From Candidatus Latescibacterota bacterium (lineage in GTDB: Bacteria; Latescibacterota; UBA2968; UBA8231): a stretch of 64,000 bases of DNA. The notes below the pieces were generated by a model. The model saw nothing but the letters and a program-made list of their open reading frames with translations, had not been told where the DNA came from and ran no database searches. Shown piece by piece: positions 24,434 through 32,784 of this stretch (position 1 is the stretch's first letter; each line of letters opens with the position of its first letter). The stretch spans positions 1 through 64,000 of the forward strand of contig JAJEIO010000017.1 of NCBI GenBank assembly GCA_022827835.1, given 5' to 3'. A program made the translations under genes and the position numbers.

Positions 24434-25213
24434 TTATTTTGTGCGTCGTACGTCTCGTTCCTTGGAAAACTGCACTTTTACCTCCACCTCCTCATAGCCA
24501 CCTCGGACTCCCCAAGCGTGCTTGAGATACTCGTAGGGATCAAAATCCGGCGGCTCGAAGTGGATGTCCAACACCTCGACTCGCTCCAACCGCTCGAGCT
24601 TGAACGAGCGGATGGCACGGCGAAAGTGATCGAACCCATACACGTAGCAGGAATAGCCAATAAAGGACGGCTCGATGAAAAAGGGATCGAACAGACGCCT
24701 TGATCGCTTCCCAGAGACGGGATCTCGATAGGTGAGTCGCACCTGCCGCCGGTTGGCCCAAGCGCGAGTCAACCCCTCCAAGATTCGTAGATACTCTGGC
24801 TCCGGTCGCCTTTGAGAAACGGCCTCGGCCGCGCGCTCAACGTGCGTCCCAATGGCCTCGGGGAAGACCGCAGTCAGCTTGAATAGGGATGCAACTACGT
24901 GTGGATTGTGCTTGTCGCTGTAGGCCGACAGCATCCGTGCCGCCAAGTACAGGGCGAGCGCTTCGTCTAAGTTCAACTGGATGCGCAGCAGATCGAGGTG
25001 GCCGCCTTCGACTAGCTTCCAGACTCGGCCTTGCCGGTACACAGGCAGCCTTCCCCGCTCGGATAATTCCAGCACATAGCGCCGGGCCGTCCGTTGACTC
25101 ACGCCTAATAGCTCGGCAATTTCCATAGTCCCCACCCCATCGGGCCGCCGCAGGAATAGCAATCTGATTTCTTCAAGGCGGTCGGCCTTGTGGATGGCAT
25201 CAGTTATGGGCAT
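24434..25213 (-). CDS. WYL-domain transcriptional regulator, C-terminally truncated
   Basis: A 259-residue DeoR/YafY-like regulator: N-terminal winged HTH (about 8-60, MEIAELLGVSQRTARRYVLELSERG) and WYL domain (about 165-235, YRDPVSGKRSRRLFDPFFIE, CYVYGFDH). It is about 85% identical to the 328-residue regulator at 31621-32607 up to EVKVQFSK, then ends abruptly in ERDVRRTK, losing about 70 C-terminal residues (the WCX region). It may still bind DNA but probably senses or oligomerises abnormally. A degenerate operator half (CGGTCAGGG at 25294) lies 81 bases upstream. Confidence 0.75.
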   Translation of the reverse strand: MPITDAIHKADRLEEIRLLFLRRPDGVGTMEIAELLGVSQRTARRYVLELSERGRLPVYRQGRVWKLVEGGHLDLLRIQLNLDEALALYLAARMLSAYSDKHNPHVVASLFKLTAVFPEAIGTHVERAAEAVSQRRPEPEYLRILEGLTRAWANRRQVRLTYRDPVSGKRSRRLFDPFFIEPSFIGYSCYVYGFDHFRRAIRSFKLERLERVEVLDIHFEPPDFDPYEYLKHAWGVRGGYEEVEVKVQFSKERDVRRTK

Positions 25214-25413
25214 GGCTCCAGCGTTACTCCTTGCTCGATTGCCTGCTATGGATTACAAAGCGTCGTCGCAAGTCTCAGCACCCCTGTTCTATCCGGTCAG
25301 GGCGGACACCTCCACTACCTCGTAGCCGTCCCGAACCCGCAGAGCACTTTGACTCCTCTTAGTACAACACCTTTTACATTGACTTATGACACCGAGCCAT
25401 GCCGTTTTTTGCT

Positions 25414-25765
25414 CTATTTTTTTCGGATAGTCTTATACAGCGCCCCGGCCGCCTTCATCTCCGTGGCAATCTCGCGCCGCAACGCCTCCGGAGCCAGCAC
25501 CTCGACCATACTCTGGCGCAGGTTGCCTTTGGGACACGGCTTCTGCGGCGTGCTCAACGTGCATCCCAATGGTCTCGGGTAGGACCGCAGCTAGCTTGAA
25601 CAGGGATGCAACCACGTGTGGATTGTGCTTTTCGCTGTAGGCTGACAGCGTCCGCGCCGCTAGATAGAGTGCGAGGGCTTCGTCTAGGTTCAATTGGATG
25701 CGCAGCAGATCGAGGTGGCCGCCTTCGACTAGATTCCAGACCCGGCCTTGAAGGAAAAGGACATC
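25414..25765 (-). pseudogene. WYL regulator pseudogene (internal deletions)
   Basis: Reading on the minus strand, the segment contains a central piece of the WYL regulator (LDEALALYLAARTLSAYSEK to VSQRQ, corresponding to about residues 65-125 of the intact copy) joined directly to the last 25-30 residues, ending with the same stop and the same downstream sequence as the gene at 31621. The HTH and the WYL domain are both missing. The nucleotide match to 31587-31710 continues beyond the stop codon, confirming segmental duplication. Confidence 0.7.
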
Positions 25766-25808
25766 GTCAGGGAAATTAGCGCAGCATCATCTCTGTCTTA
25801 GGGTTTGT

Positions 25809-27059
25809 CTATCTGTCGCCAAGTCTGGTGCCCAGTCCGATAATAAGCGAGAGGTCATTAATTTTTTCATTGAACCATCGCCGATACTGTCCTTCCGCCC
25901 GCAAGACGAAAGCAGACCCCAGACGCCACTGATAGCCTAGACCGGCTCCGCCTGAGAAATCGGTCTCGGATTCGCCATCGCCGGCTACCGTCGCTAGAGC
26001 ACCTAGCCCCAATATATAGGGACTGGACATTGTGTTGGTCCGCAGAGAGAATACACCCCGACCTCCCAGATAAAGAGAGGTGATGCCATCTCCATCTGAT
26101 GAAGAGCGTCCAAGACTGAATTCAGGGCCAATGGACAGCTTTTCACTCGGAAACCACAAGACGTAAAGTGAGGGAATGTAATAGGGGCGGTGTGCGGGGT
26201 GGAGAAACAGAAGATTTGGTGCAGTAGGCACCCCAATATGAGTAAGAGTAACAGTCTCAGAATTACCGAACCAATTAAAATTTAGAACGCGGCGGGAGAG
26301 TCCAAACAGCGTTCCAATTTCAATCTCAGGGGCTGGAGCACCAACGCGCCCGGCCCTAGTTCCCAGTCCGAGAAGGAACGATAAGTCATTAACTTCGTCA
26401 TCAAACCAGTACCGATACCTTCCTTCCGCCCGCAGAATAAAATCAGGTCCCAGACGCCACTGATAACCTAGACCGGCTCCGACTGAGAAATCGGTCTCGG
26501 ATTCGGCGTCGCTAGCACTTATGACCAAGAGAGCGCCGTGTACCATTATATAGGAGCTTGACATTGCGTTGCTTTGCAGAAAGAATGCACTCCGACCTCC
26601 CAGATAAAGAGAGGTGATGCCATCTCCATCTGATGAAAAGTGTCCAAGACTGAATTCCGGACCAATGGCTAGCTGCTCATTTGGGAACCACGAAACGTAA
26701 AGCGAAGGATTCCCAAAGAATGCAAGCGGCGCACTTGGCACCCCGATAATAGTGATTCCATCGCCATCGGAAGAAAGGTGGGAGAGCCCGAACAACGTGC
26801 CGATTTCGGTACCGGTAGCCGCCTCTTCCGTCTCCATAGCAGGTTCCTTGACGATTTTGGAGATCTCGTTTATCGCATAGACGAATACGCTACCGTCTGC
26901 GGTTTGTATCTTCAGCGATTCGCCTGGAATCTGCTCGACGATGGTGCCCCAGACGATTTCTCCATTCTTCAAGTAAACGACATCTTCCGTCTGCTGGGCG
27001 AAAACCGGTGCGGTTACTACAAAAGCCGTTAAGCACACTACCATGATAAAACGCAGCAT
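25809..27059 (-). CDS. Outer-membrane beta-barrel protein with internal duplication
   Basis: A 416-residue secreted protein. Signal peptide MLRFIMVVCLTAFVVTAPVFAQ and the small DVVYLKNGEIVWGTIVEQIP domain (to about residue 65) are shared with the gene at 15321-16091. Two homologous barrel-like halves follow (about 70-240 and 245-416), each with GTLFGLS, SLYVSWFP or SLYVLWFP, IGPEFSLG, SSDGDGITSLYLGG, ETDFS.GAGLGYQWRLG and RAEG.YR.WF. Each half resembles an 8-stranded OmpA-type barrel, so the product is a double barrel or one 16-strand pore. AGGAGGAAG precedes the ATG; an operator candidate lies 59 bases upstream. Confidence 0.72.
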   Translation of the reverse strand: MLRFIMVVCLTAFVVTAPVFAQQTEDVVYLKNGEIVWGTIVEQIPGESLKIQTADGSVFVYAINEISKIVKEPAMETEEAATGTEIGTLFGLSHLSSDGDGITIIGVPSAPLAFFGNPSLYVSWFPNEQLAIGPEFSLGHFSSDGDGITSLYLGGRSAFFLQSNAMSSSYIMVHGALLVISASDAESETDFSVGAGLGYQWRLGPDFILRAEGRYRYWFDDEVNDLSFLLGLGTRAGRVGAPAPEIEIGTLFGLSRRVLNFNWFGNSETVTLTHIGVPTAPNLLFLHPAHRPYYIPSLYVLWFPSEKLSIGPEFSLGRSSSDGDGITSLYLGGRGVFSLRTNTMSSPYILGLGALATVAGDGESETDFSGGAGLGYQWRLGSAFVLRAEGQYRRWFNEKINDLSLIIGLGTRLGDR

Positions 27060-27117
27060 ATCTTCCTCCTTTTGCAGGGATACCTTGCTGAGTCCACTCA
27101 CAAAGATAAATTCTAAT

Positions 27118-27134
27118 CGGACAGGGAATGTCCG
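27118..27134. promoter_or_regulatory. Palindromic operator candidate B
   Basis: CGGACA-GGGAA-TGTCCG, perfect 6-base arms, 59 bases upstream of the beta-barrel start at 27059. AAAGATAA lies on the gene side and an A-tract on the other side, as at the other copies. Confidence 0.68.
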
Positions 27135-27223
27135 TTGCTCAAAAAAATCTTATTTTTTTCGTCTCACATCTCGGTCTTATATAAGGAAAGGAAAAGGACG
27201 CCCCAAAGACGTTGTTGATCGCA

Positions 27224-30200
27224 TCAATCCTCTCCGGCGCTTGCGCCGCAATTCCACACACATTCTTGTATGTTATCTATTTCATTCAACACACAATTTT
27301 GCTGGCATAGTTGAACGGCATCTTGAGCGGGCTTCGGCTGTGAAAAGTATCTAGCGCCTCGCGTCGGGATATCGCGATTTTTCTGCATGCAGACGACGGA
27401 CAGTTGGGTGATGGTGGAGCTGGTGGTCGAGTACGCCGGCTGGCTTGCTCTGTTCGCGCGCAGTGCCATGGCAGACGCGAATACGGGTGAAGCGTGGGGG
27501 GAGACCGCGGACTGCATTTTCAGGATTTGTTGGTGCAGTCGGAGTGAAGAAACGTCTGAAGGAATAATGGGCTTGGCTGCCGCAAACTGGCCTGCGCCAA
27601 CGATCATCATCCTCTGATTGCCCCCGTCTTTGGGCTCCAACCAATCTCCCGGACTATACGCTACACCCGCGTTGCTCACAAGGAAGGTCTGCACATCGTT
27701 GGCCCCGATTTGAGGGGTGGTTATTGCCGCGGCCACCTCGACTCCGGAGAGGTCTTCACCAGATTCTTGCGGTGGATCATCGGGCAGCGTCAGTTCGTTT
27801 GGAAATTCATCGAGGTTAATCCCATCGCCGGTAAAATCGACAATACCTTCGGCGACCGTTGGAAGCTCTCCTTCTTTTGTAATGGTAAGGGTGTACTGGG
27901 CGGCTCCATCGGACGTGAAGGTTAGGTCAAAAACCCATGTGCTGCTGTTTAGTCCTTCCTGGGTTTCATCGTAACGGTTATAGATAGAGGGTAAGAGGTG
28001 TTCATAATCCTCAAAGACGAATGTTACTGTTGCACGGTTGTGTCCCAGTCTCTGGTAGCGAAAGCTGTGGGGAACGCCGTTTGGGTTTCCAGGGTAGTTC
28101 AGATTGCCGAGGGCTGCGTCCGAAAATTCTCTAAGCAAAGTGCGCTGTAGCAAGTTGAAGCGGGGAAAGTCGGGCCACTCCGGATCGCTGGGCGTGGGAA
28201 TACGGTCTTCCAACTCCCTCCAATTTTCAGGCGCAACGTCAGTTTCGATGGCAGTAATCGCCGACCACGACGGCGGAATGGGCAGCAGCATTGGCTGTGC
28301 GCCAAGCGTTAGATCCACATGAAGACTCCCCGGCCAGACGGTGACATTGCCATCAAAGTCGGTAGTCGTTATACGGACATTGCCGGAAGGTTCGAAATCG
28401 AGATTGAAGACATAAATAGCACCACCACGCGATTCCCAAGTAAGCACTCCTTCGGAGGGTCCAGTACTTTCGTATGTGTAGTCGCCGTATAGTTCGCCAA
28501 AGTCACCATTGGCCTCAATGTTGAACATTCGCGCAACGCCTTTTTTCGGTGGCTCGCCGAAAAGGCAATTCCCGAAGCATAATCCAGGAATGAAATCATC
28601 CTTCCCATACACTAGTGCGTCGAATTCGTCTTGGTTACGCGGTGCTCTTTGCGGTTCGGCTTCGATAGGGGGCAGGTCGAGGTCGCCCCCGGTTTGCGGT
28701 GCTAAATCCGGCATTCTGAAGCTAAGGTCGAACGGCACCTCTGTGTTGACTCCCGCGTCGAAGCACTCGTCGATGAATGAGCCCGCAGTTAGCGACGAGT
28801 AGGCCAAAGTTACCTCACAAGAGCCTCGCGACGGGTCATCAAAATCTAGGAATATCCTGCCTGTATTCGGCCCCGTGTTTTCATACTCGCAGTTGGCATC
28901 TAGGGTCACGCCGTTGCTGGTATGTCGGCAACGCTCTTGGGTCAGGAATCGCCAGTTCCGGTCGGGAGTGCCTACGGGTTGGGTGCCGAAGCGGTCGGTG
29001 GGGAATCTGGGAGTAAGTACACCGGTCGGGATGCCCCATACGGGGGCTGACCACCCACAATCTCCCTCTACATTGATGGGACGGGCGCGGATCTGGTAGC
29101 CGATTTCGTTGTCTAGGTCCGCGTATATCATCGCGTTGATGTTGCGGCCGAGGAAGGTGCGGCGATCGGTCCATGGCCCGTTGTCGCCCCGGCGTATCTC
29201 CGTCTCGTAACCAAGCACTCGGGCTTGGCCTTCCCGCTCGGGCGGTGGGCTCCATCTGACGGTCAGACGCTGGTCGCTGTGATTGACGCGAAGATTCCAT
29301 AGCTCGCAGGCGGGGACCAGATTCTCAATCTGAATGGTCACCTCGATGGTGTCGCGGTTGCCGTTATCGTCATCTACGCCGACCGCAACGGTATAGCGAT
29401 TCTGCTCTTCGTAGTCATAAGTAACGCCTTCCCGGGTGCGGAGCTGTCCTGTCTGGGGAACAATGACGAAACTCCAAGCATCGGGTCCGCTGATGGTGTA
29501 CGTGAGGGTGGAGAGCGTAGCGCCGCCCACGGCAGAGACAGGAGCGCCGACGTTGATACCGGCGGGAGTATTTTCTGGAATTGAGCGGGTGGTGGACTCT
29601 CCCTCGGGGAATTCCAGCCGCATGTCGGTTGCTTCACCACTGGTCGCGCCCTCTCCTATCTCGGACCATGGGTCCGGCGAGCCGCTGTCGCAACTCGCCG
29701 AGTTCCTGTAGCGGTAGCGCACCTCGTAAACCGTTCCCGAGTTGAGATTGACGATTGGCAGAGTGATAGTAACTGTCGCCGATGTGGAGGCACTGTTTGT
29801 GAGCGTGTTGCACACTCCGAGCCACGATTCTTGGGGAGTCTTTGTCCGCAATTGAAAATCGTAAGCCCTAGTTTCTCCGGCGGCAAAGAAATCGCGGAAA
29901 GTGATTTCAAGCTCGGTGTCGGTGCCGCTGCGGGGCACAACCTGCGGGGCGGGAGGTGCGCCAATAGCGGAAATATGCCAGTTATTCCGTCCCTCGGTCC
30001 CAGAGTTACACGTGTAGTGCAAGGTACCTGTCGTCGCCGAAGTGAAGGTGAGTTGGAGTGCGCATCCACCACCGTACTGCTCGCCGTCGTAGGTCAGTGT
30101 CAACGTGCCCGTATTGGGACCTGTGTTGGAGTATTGGTAACTGCCCGGGATGCTACCGGATTCGTTGAAGCGCCCATTGGACACGAAATCTATGAAAAAG

Positions 30201-30961
30201 GTCTCGGCGTGTAGGCGGTTGCCGACCATGCGGTTGTTGAATGTTTGCTCGTCCGAGGGGGCAAATTGAACAGAGGGGGGGGCGCTGTCGAGCGTCTCGA
30301 CGACGAGGGCCACCGGGGCCCTGTCCGCCGTCACCTGGAAGGCTGGGTTCACATAGGGAACCAACCCCTCCCCCGAGACAGTCAGCCCATAGACCGGGGC
30401 CGTTTCTACAGCCTCCTCGGCGGAGGCTCTCGGCCCACCCGCCGTCGGCTTACCCGCCTGCCCGTCAATCAGCACCATCGACCGGGTTACATGCACTCCG
30501 TCGCCGCTCAGCCGGTAGAGATAAACCCCCGCGGCCACGGCCCGCCCCGCCGCATCGGTGGCGTCCCAATGCGCCGTGTGAAAACCGGCCGGCCGCTCCC
30601 CATCCACCAGCGTGGCAACGCGCTGCCCGAGGATGTTGAACACCTCAAGCCGCACCTGCATCGGAGTCGGCAGTTGGTAGGGAATGACGGTGGAAGGATT
30701 GAACGGATTGGGATAATTCGGACCCAGGTCGAACTGTTCCGGCAAGGCCAACGAGCCCCCTAAAGCTAGGGCAAAATAGCCCGTCTCGTCAGTTACCGCG
30801 CTGACCGGTGCCGAGCGCAGATCGGTCAAGTCGAATAGCAATACCTGCGCGCCGGCCACCGGTTTGCCCGAGTTCAGCCGCACCCAGCCCTCGACCAGCG
30901 GCCCCGCCGACGCGGAGATACCTAAAACCAACCCGATGAGACACCCGATAATTGGCGTCAT
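27224..30961 (-). CDS. Large multidomain surface protein (CnaB/FlgD-Ig/Fn3/cadherin)
   Basis: A 1245-residue secreted protein. Order: signal peptide (1-19); carboxypeptidase-regulatory-like domain (about 20-68); FlgD-Ig-like domain (about 75-165, NYPNPFNPSTVIPY, HWDATDAAGRAVAAGVYLYRL); an Fn3-like domain (about 340-440); a cadherin-like domain (about 455-550, YEEQNRYTVAVGVDDDNGN); a second Fn3 (about 555-650); and about four copies of an unnamed beta module marked by Y-x-TGPNTG. The C-terminus is Cys-rich (CQQNC, CVWNC). FlgD-Ig domains normally sit at the C-terminus as sorting signals; here it is N-terminal. It starts 18 bases after the lipoprotein gene upstream, so they are co-transcribed. 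Confidence 0.78.
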   Translation of the reverse strand: MTPIIGCLIGLVLGISASAGPLVEGWVRLNSGKPVAGAQVLLFDLTDLRSAPVSAVTDETGYFALALGGSLALPEQFDLGPNYPNPFNPSTVIPYQLPTPMQVRLEVFNILGQRVATLVDGERPAGFHTAHWDATDAAGRAVAAGVYLYRLSGDGVHVTRSMVLIDGQAGKPTAGGPRASAEEAVETAPVYGLTVSGEGLVPYVNPAFQVTADRAPVALVVETLDSAPPSVQFAPSDEQTFNNRMVGNRLHAETFFIDFVSNGRFNESGSIPGSYQYSNTGPNTGTLTLTYDGEQYGGGCALQLTFTSATTGTLHYTCNSGTEGRNNWHISAIGAPPAPQVVPRSGTDTELEITFRDFFAAGETRAYDFQLRTKTPQESWLGVCNTLTNSASTSATVTITLPIVNLNSGTVYEVRYRYRNSASCDSGSPDPWSEIGEGATSGEATDMRLEFPEGESTTRSIPENTPAGINVGAPVSAVGGATLSTLTYTISGPDAWSFVIVPQTGQLRTREGVTYDYEEQNRYTVAVGVDDDNGNRDTIEVTIQIENLVPACELWNLRVNHSDQRLTVRWSPPPEREGQARVLGYETEIRRGDNGPWTDRRTFLGRNINAMIYADLDNEIGYQIRARPINVEGDCGWSAPVWGIPTGVLTPRFPTDRFGTQPVGTPDRNWRFLTQERCRHTSNGVTLDANCEYENTGPNTGRIFLDFDDPSRGSCEVTLAYSSLTAGSFIDECFDAGVNTEVPFDLSFRMPDLAPQTGGDLDLPPIEAEPQRAPRNQDEFDALVYGKDDFIPGLCFGNCLFGEPPKKGVARMFNIEANGDFGELYGDYTYESTGPSEGVLTWESRGGAIYVFNLDFEPSGNVRITTTDFDGNVTVWPGSLHVDLTLGAQPMLLPIPPSWSAITAIETDVAPENWRELEDRIPTPSDPEWPDFPRFNLLQRTLLREFSDAALGNLNYPGNPNGVPHSFRYQRLGHNRATVTFVFEDYEHLLPSIYNRYDETQEGLNSSTWVFDLTFTSDGAAQYTLTITKEGELPTVAEGIVDFTGDGINLDEFPNELTLPDDPPQESGEDLSGVEVAAAITTPQIGANDVQTFLVSNAGVAYSPGDWLEPKDGGNQRMMIVGAGQFAAAKPIIPSDVSSLRLHQQILKMQSAVSPHASPVFASAMALRANRASQPAYSTTSSTITQLSVVCMQKNRDIPTRGARYFSQPKPAQDAVQLCQQNCVLNEIDNIQECVWNCGASAGED

Positions 30962-30979
30962 ACCTATTGGCCATTGACC

Positions 30980-31417
30980 TCAAGTGCGGCGATATTCCAC
31001 GGTTACGACGGACTCCTCCCCGTTCTCGTTCTCCTCCGTGGTAGTGATGAACAGGGTGTCGCCCTCAATGGTGTAGGTGCCACCCAGGTCGCCTTCGATC
31101 TCTTCCGACGGGAGCTCCAACTCGTCACCGTTGTCGTCGATTACTGTGCCCTCCTTTGGGTCCAACCGAAGGCGGTCGCCGGCGACTTGATAGGTGCCGG
31201 TTGTCAAAATGGAAATGCCGAAGCCTTCGACGAATAGCTCAAAGGTTCCATTTGCCCGGAAGGTCAGGCGCACGGTACCCCCGATTTCTGAAGCGTCGAT
31301 CTGCTCCCAGGTGCCGAGGAGGGCCTCTTCTTGGGCGGAGAGCGAAGAGCCGGCCGGCTCCTCCTTGCTGCATGCTGCCAAGGTGACGACGAAAACGACT
31401 GCCACAAGCATCTTCAT
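30980..31417 (-). CDS. Lipocalin-like lipoprotein
   Basis: A 145-residue lipoprotein: signal MKMLVAVVFVVTLAAC with the lipobox LAAC, then a beta-rich domain starting LLGTWEQID and continuing VRLTFRANGTFEL, TTGTYQVAGDRLRL and GTYTIEGDTLFI, the pattern of small lipocalin-like domains in Bacteroidetes-type lipoproteins. A ribosome site AAGGAG precedes the ATG. First gene of a two-gene operon with the 1245-residue protein; operator candidate C lies 78 bases upstream. Confidence 0.68.
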   Translation of the reverse strand: MKMLVAVVFVVTLAACSKEEPAGSSLSAQEEALLGTWEQIDASEIGGTVRLTFRANGTFELFVEGFGISILTTGTYQVAGDRLRLDPKEGTVIDDNGDELELPSEEIEGDLGGTYTIEGDTLFITTTEENENGEESVVTVEYRRT

Positions 31418-31494
31418 AACGTTGCTCCTTGCTCGGTTGACTGGTATGGATTACAAAGCATGTCCATCCTCCAGCACTAAAGATAAACTCTAAT

Positions 31495-31511
31495 CGGACA
31501 GGGAATGTCCG
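31495..31511. promoter_or_regulatory. Palindromic operator candidate C
   Basis: CGGACA-GGGAA-TGTCCG with perfect arms, 78 bases upstream of the lipoprotein start at 31417 and just after the 3' end of the WYL regulator. AAAGATAA again lies on the gene side, a poly-A tract on the other. Confidence 0.68.
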
Positions 31512-31620
31512 TTGAGTCAAAAAATTTATTTTTTTCGTCGCACATCTCGGGCATGGAGAGCGGAGTGTCAACGAAGCGATTACATTGACTTATGACACCG
31601 AGCCATGCCGCTTTTTCGCT

Positions 31621-32607
31621 CTATTTTTTTCGGATAGTCTTATACAACGCCCCGGCCGCCTTCATCTCCGCAGCAATCTCGCGCCGCAACGTCTCTGGAG
31701 CCAACACCTCACACTCCGGTCCCCAGCCGCGGATCCAAGACTTGATCTCCAAAACGTGATTGACTAAAAACGTCAGCGTACAGCGCCCGTCTTGGTCTTC
31801 CTCGCGGGCGATCACGCCCGGCCAATCCGACTCCCGCACCCGATAGGCCACCTCCTTGGAAAACCGCACCTTCACCTCCACCTCCTCATAGCCACCTCGG
31901 ACTCCCCAAGCGTGCTTGAGATACTCGTGGGGATCAAAATCCGGCGGCTCGAAGTGGATGTCCAACACCTCGACCCGCTCCAATTGCTCGAGCTTGAACG
32001 GGCGGTTGGCACGGCGAAAGTGATCGAATCCATAGACATAGCACGAATAGCCAACAAAGGACAGCTCGATGAAAAAGGGATCGAACAGACGCTTGGAGCG
32101 CTTCCCTGAGACGGGATCTCGATAGGTGAGTCGCACCTGTCGCCGATTGGCCCAAGCGCGGGTCAACCCTTCCAAGACGTCCAGATGTTTCGGTGCCGGC
32201 TGTCTTTGGGACACAGCCTCGGCCGCGCGCTCAACGTGCTCTCCAATGGCCTCGGGCAAGACCGCGGCTAGCTTGGACAGGGATGCAACCATGTGCGGAT
32301 TGTGCTTGTCGCTGTAGGCCGACAGCATCCGCGCCGCTAGATAGAGCGCGAGGGCTTCGTCTATGTTCAACTCGATGCGCAGCAGGTCTAGATGCCCGCC
32401 TTCGACTAGCTTCCAGACCCGGCCCTGCCGGTACACGGGCAGCCGCCCCCGCTCGGATAATTCTATCACATAGCGCCGGGCCGTCCGCTGACTCACGCCT
32501 AGTAGCTGGGCGATTTCTCTAGTCCCCACTCCTTCGGGCCGCCGCAGGAACAGGACTCTGATTTGTTCGAGTCGATCCGCTTTGTGGATTGCATCGGTTA
32601 TGGGCAT
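31621..32607 (-). CDS. WYL-domain transcriptional regulator (intact copy)
   Basis: A 328-residue regulator with complete architecture: winged HTH (about 8-60, TREIAQLLGVSQRTARRYVIE), a helical linker, WYL domain (about 160-235, YRDPVSGKRSKRLFDPFFIE, CYVYGFDH) and the WCX C-terminal region (to KTIRKK). WYL domains bind nucleic acid or nucleotide-like ligands and control local genes. Start at 32607 (MPITDAIHK) is chosen because the truncated paralogue begins there; an ATG 15 bases upstream is possible. The palindrome at 32644 lies 37 bases upstream, suggesting autoregulation, and the same palindrome precedes neighbouring surface-protein genes. Confidence 0.85.
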   Translation of the reverse strand: MPITDAIHKADRLEQIRVLFLRRPEGVGTREIAQLLGVSQRTARRYVIELSERGRLPVYRQGRVWKLVEGGHLDLLRIELNIDEALALYLAARMLSAYSDKHNPHMVASLSKLAAVLPEAIGEHVERAAEAVSQRQPAPKHLDVLEGLTRAWANRRQVRLTYRDPVSGKRSKRLFDPFFIELSFVGYSCYVYGFDHFRRANRPFKLEQLERVEVLDIHFEPPDFDPHEYLKHAWGVRGGYEEVEVKVRFSKEVAYRVRESDWPGVIAREEDQDGRCTLTFLVNHVLEIKSWIRGWGPECEVLAPETLRREIAAEMKAAGALYKTIRKK

Positions 32608-32643
32608 GACTCCGTCCTTCATCAGATAAAGATAAGCCCCAAT

Positions 32644-32660
32644 CGGTCAGGGAATGTCCG
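32644..32660. promoter_or_regulatory. Palindromic operator candidate D (WYL regulator promoter)
   Basis: CGGTCA-GGGAA-TGTCCG, one mismatch in the left arm, 37 bases upstream of the intact WYL regulator. GATAAAGATAA lies on the gene side. Confidence 0.62.
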
Positions 32661-32784
32661 TTACGTAAAAAGAGTTCACGGAAGAGAACGTTGTCAATAA
32701 AAATTGGCGCGGCACCGCTCTTGATCTTGGGATTACCCTACCCGACTAGAGGCTACGACACCTCGCCGGTCTCCGAAGACTGAG

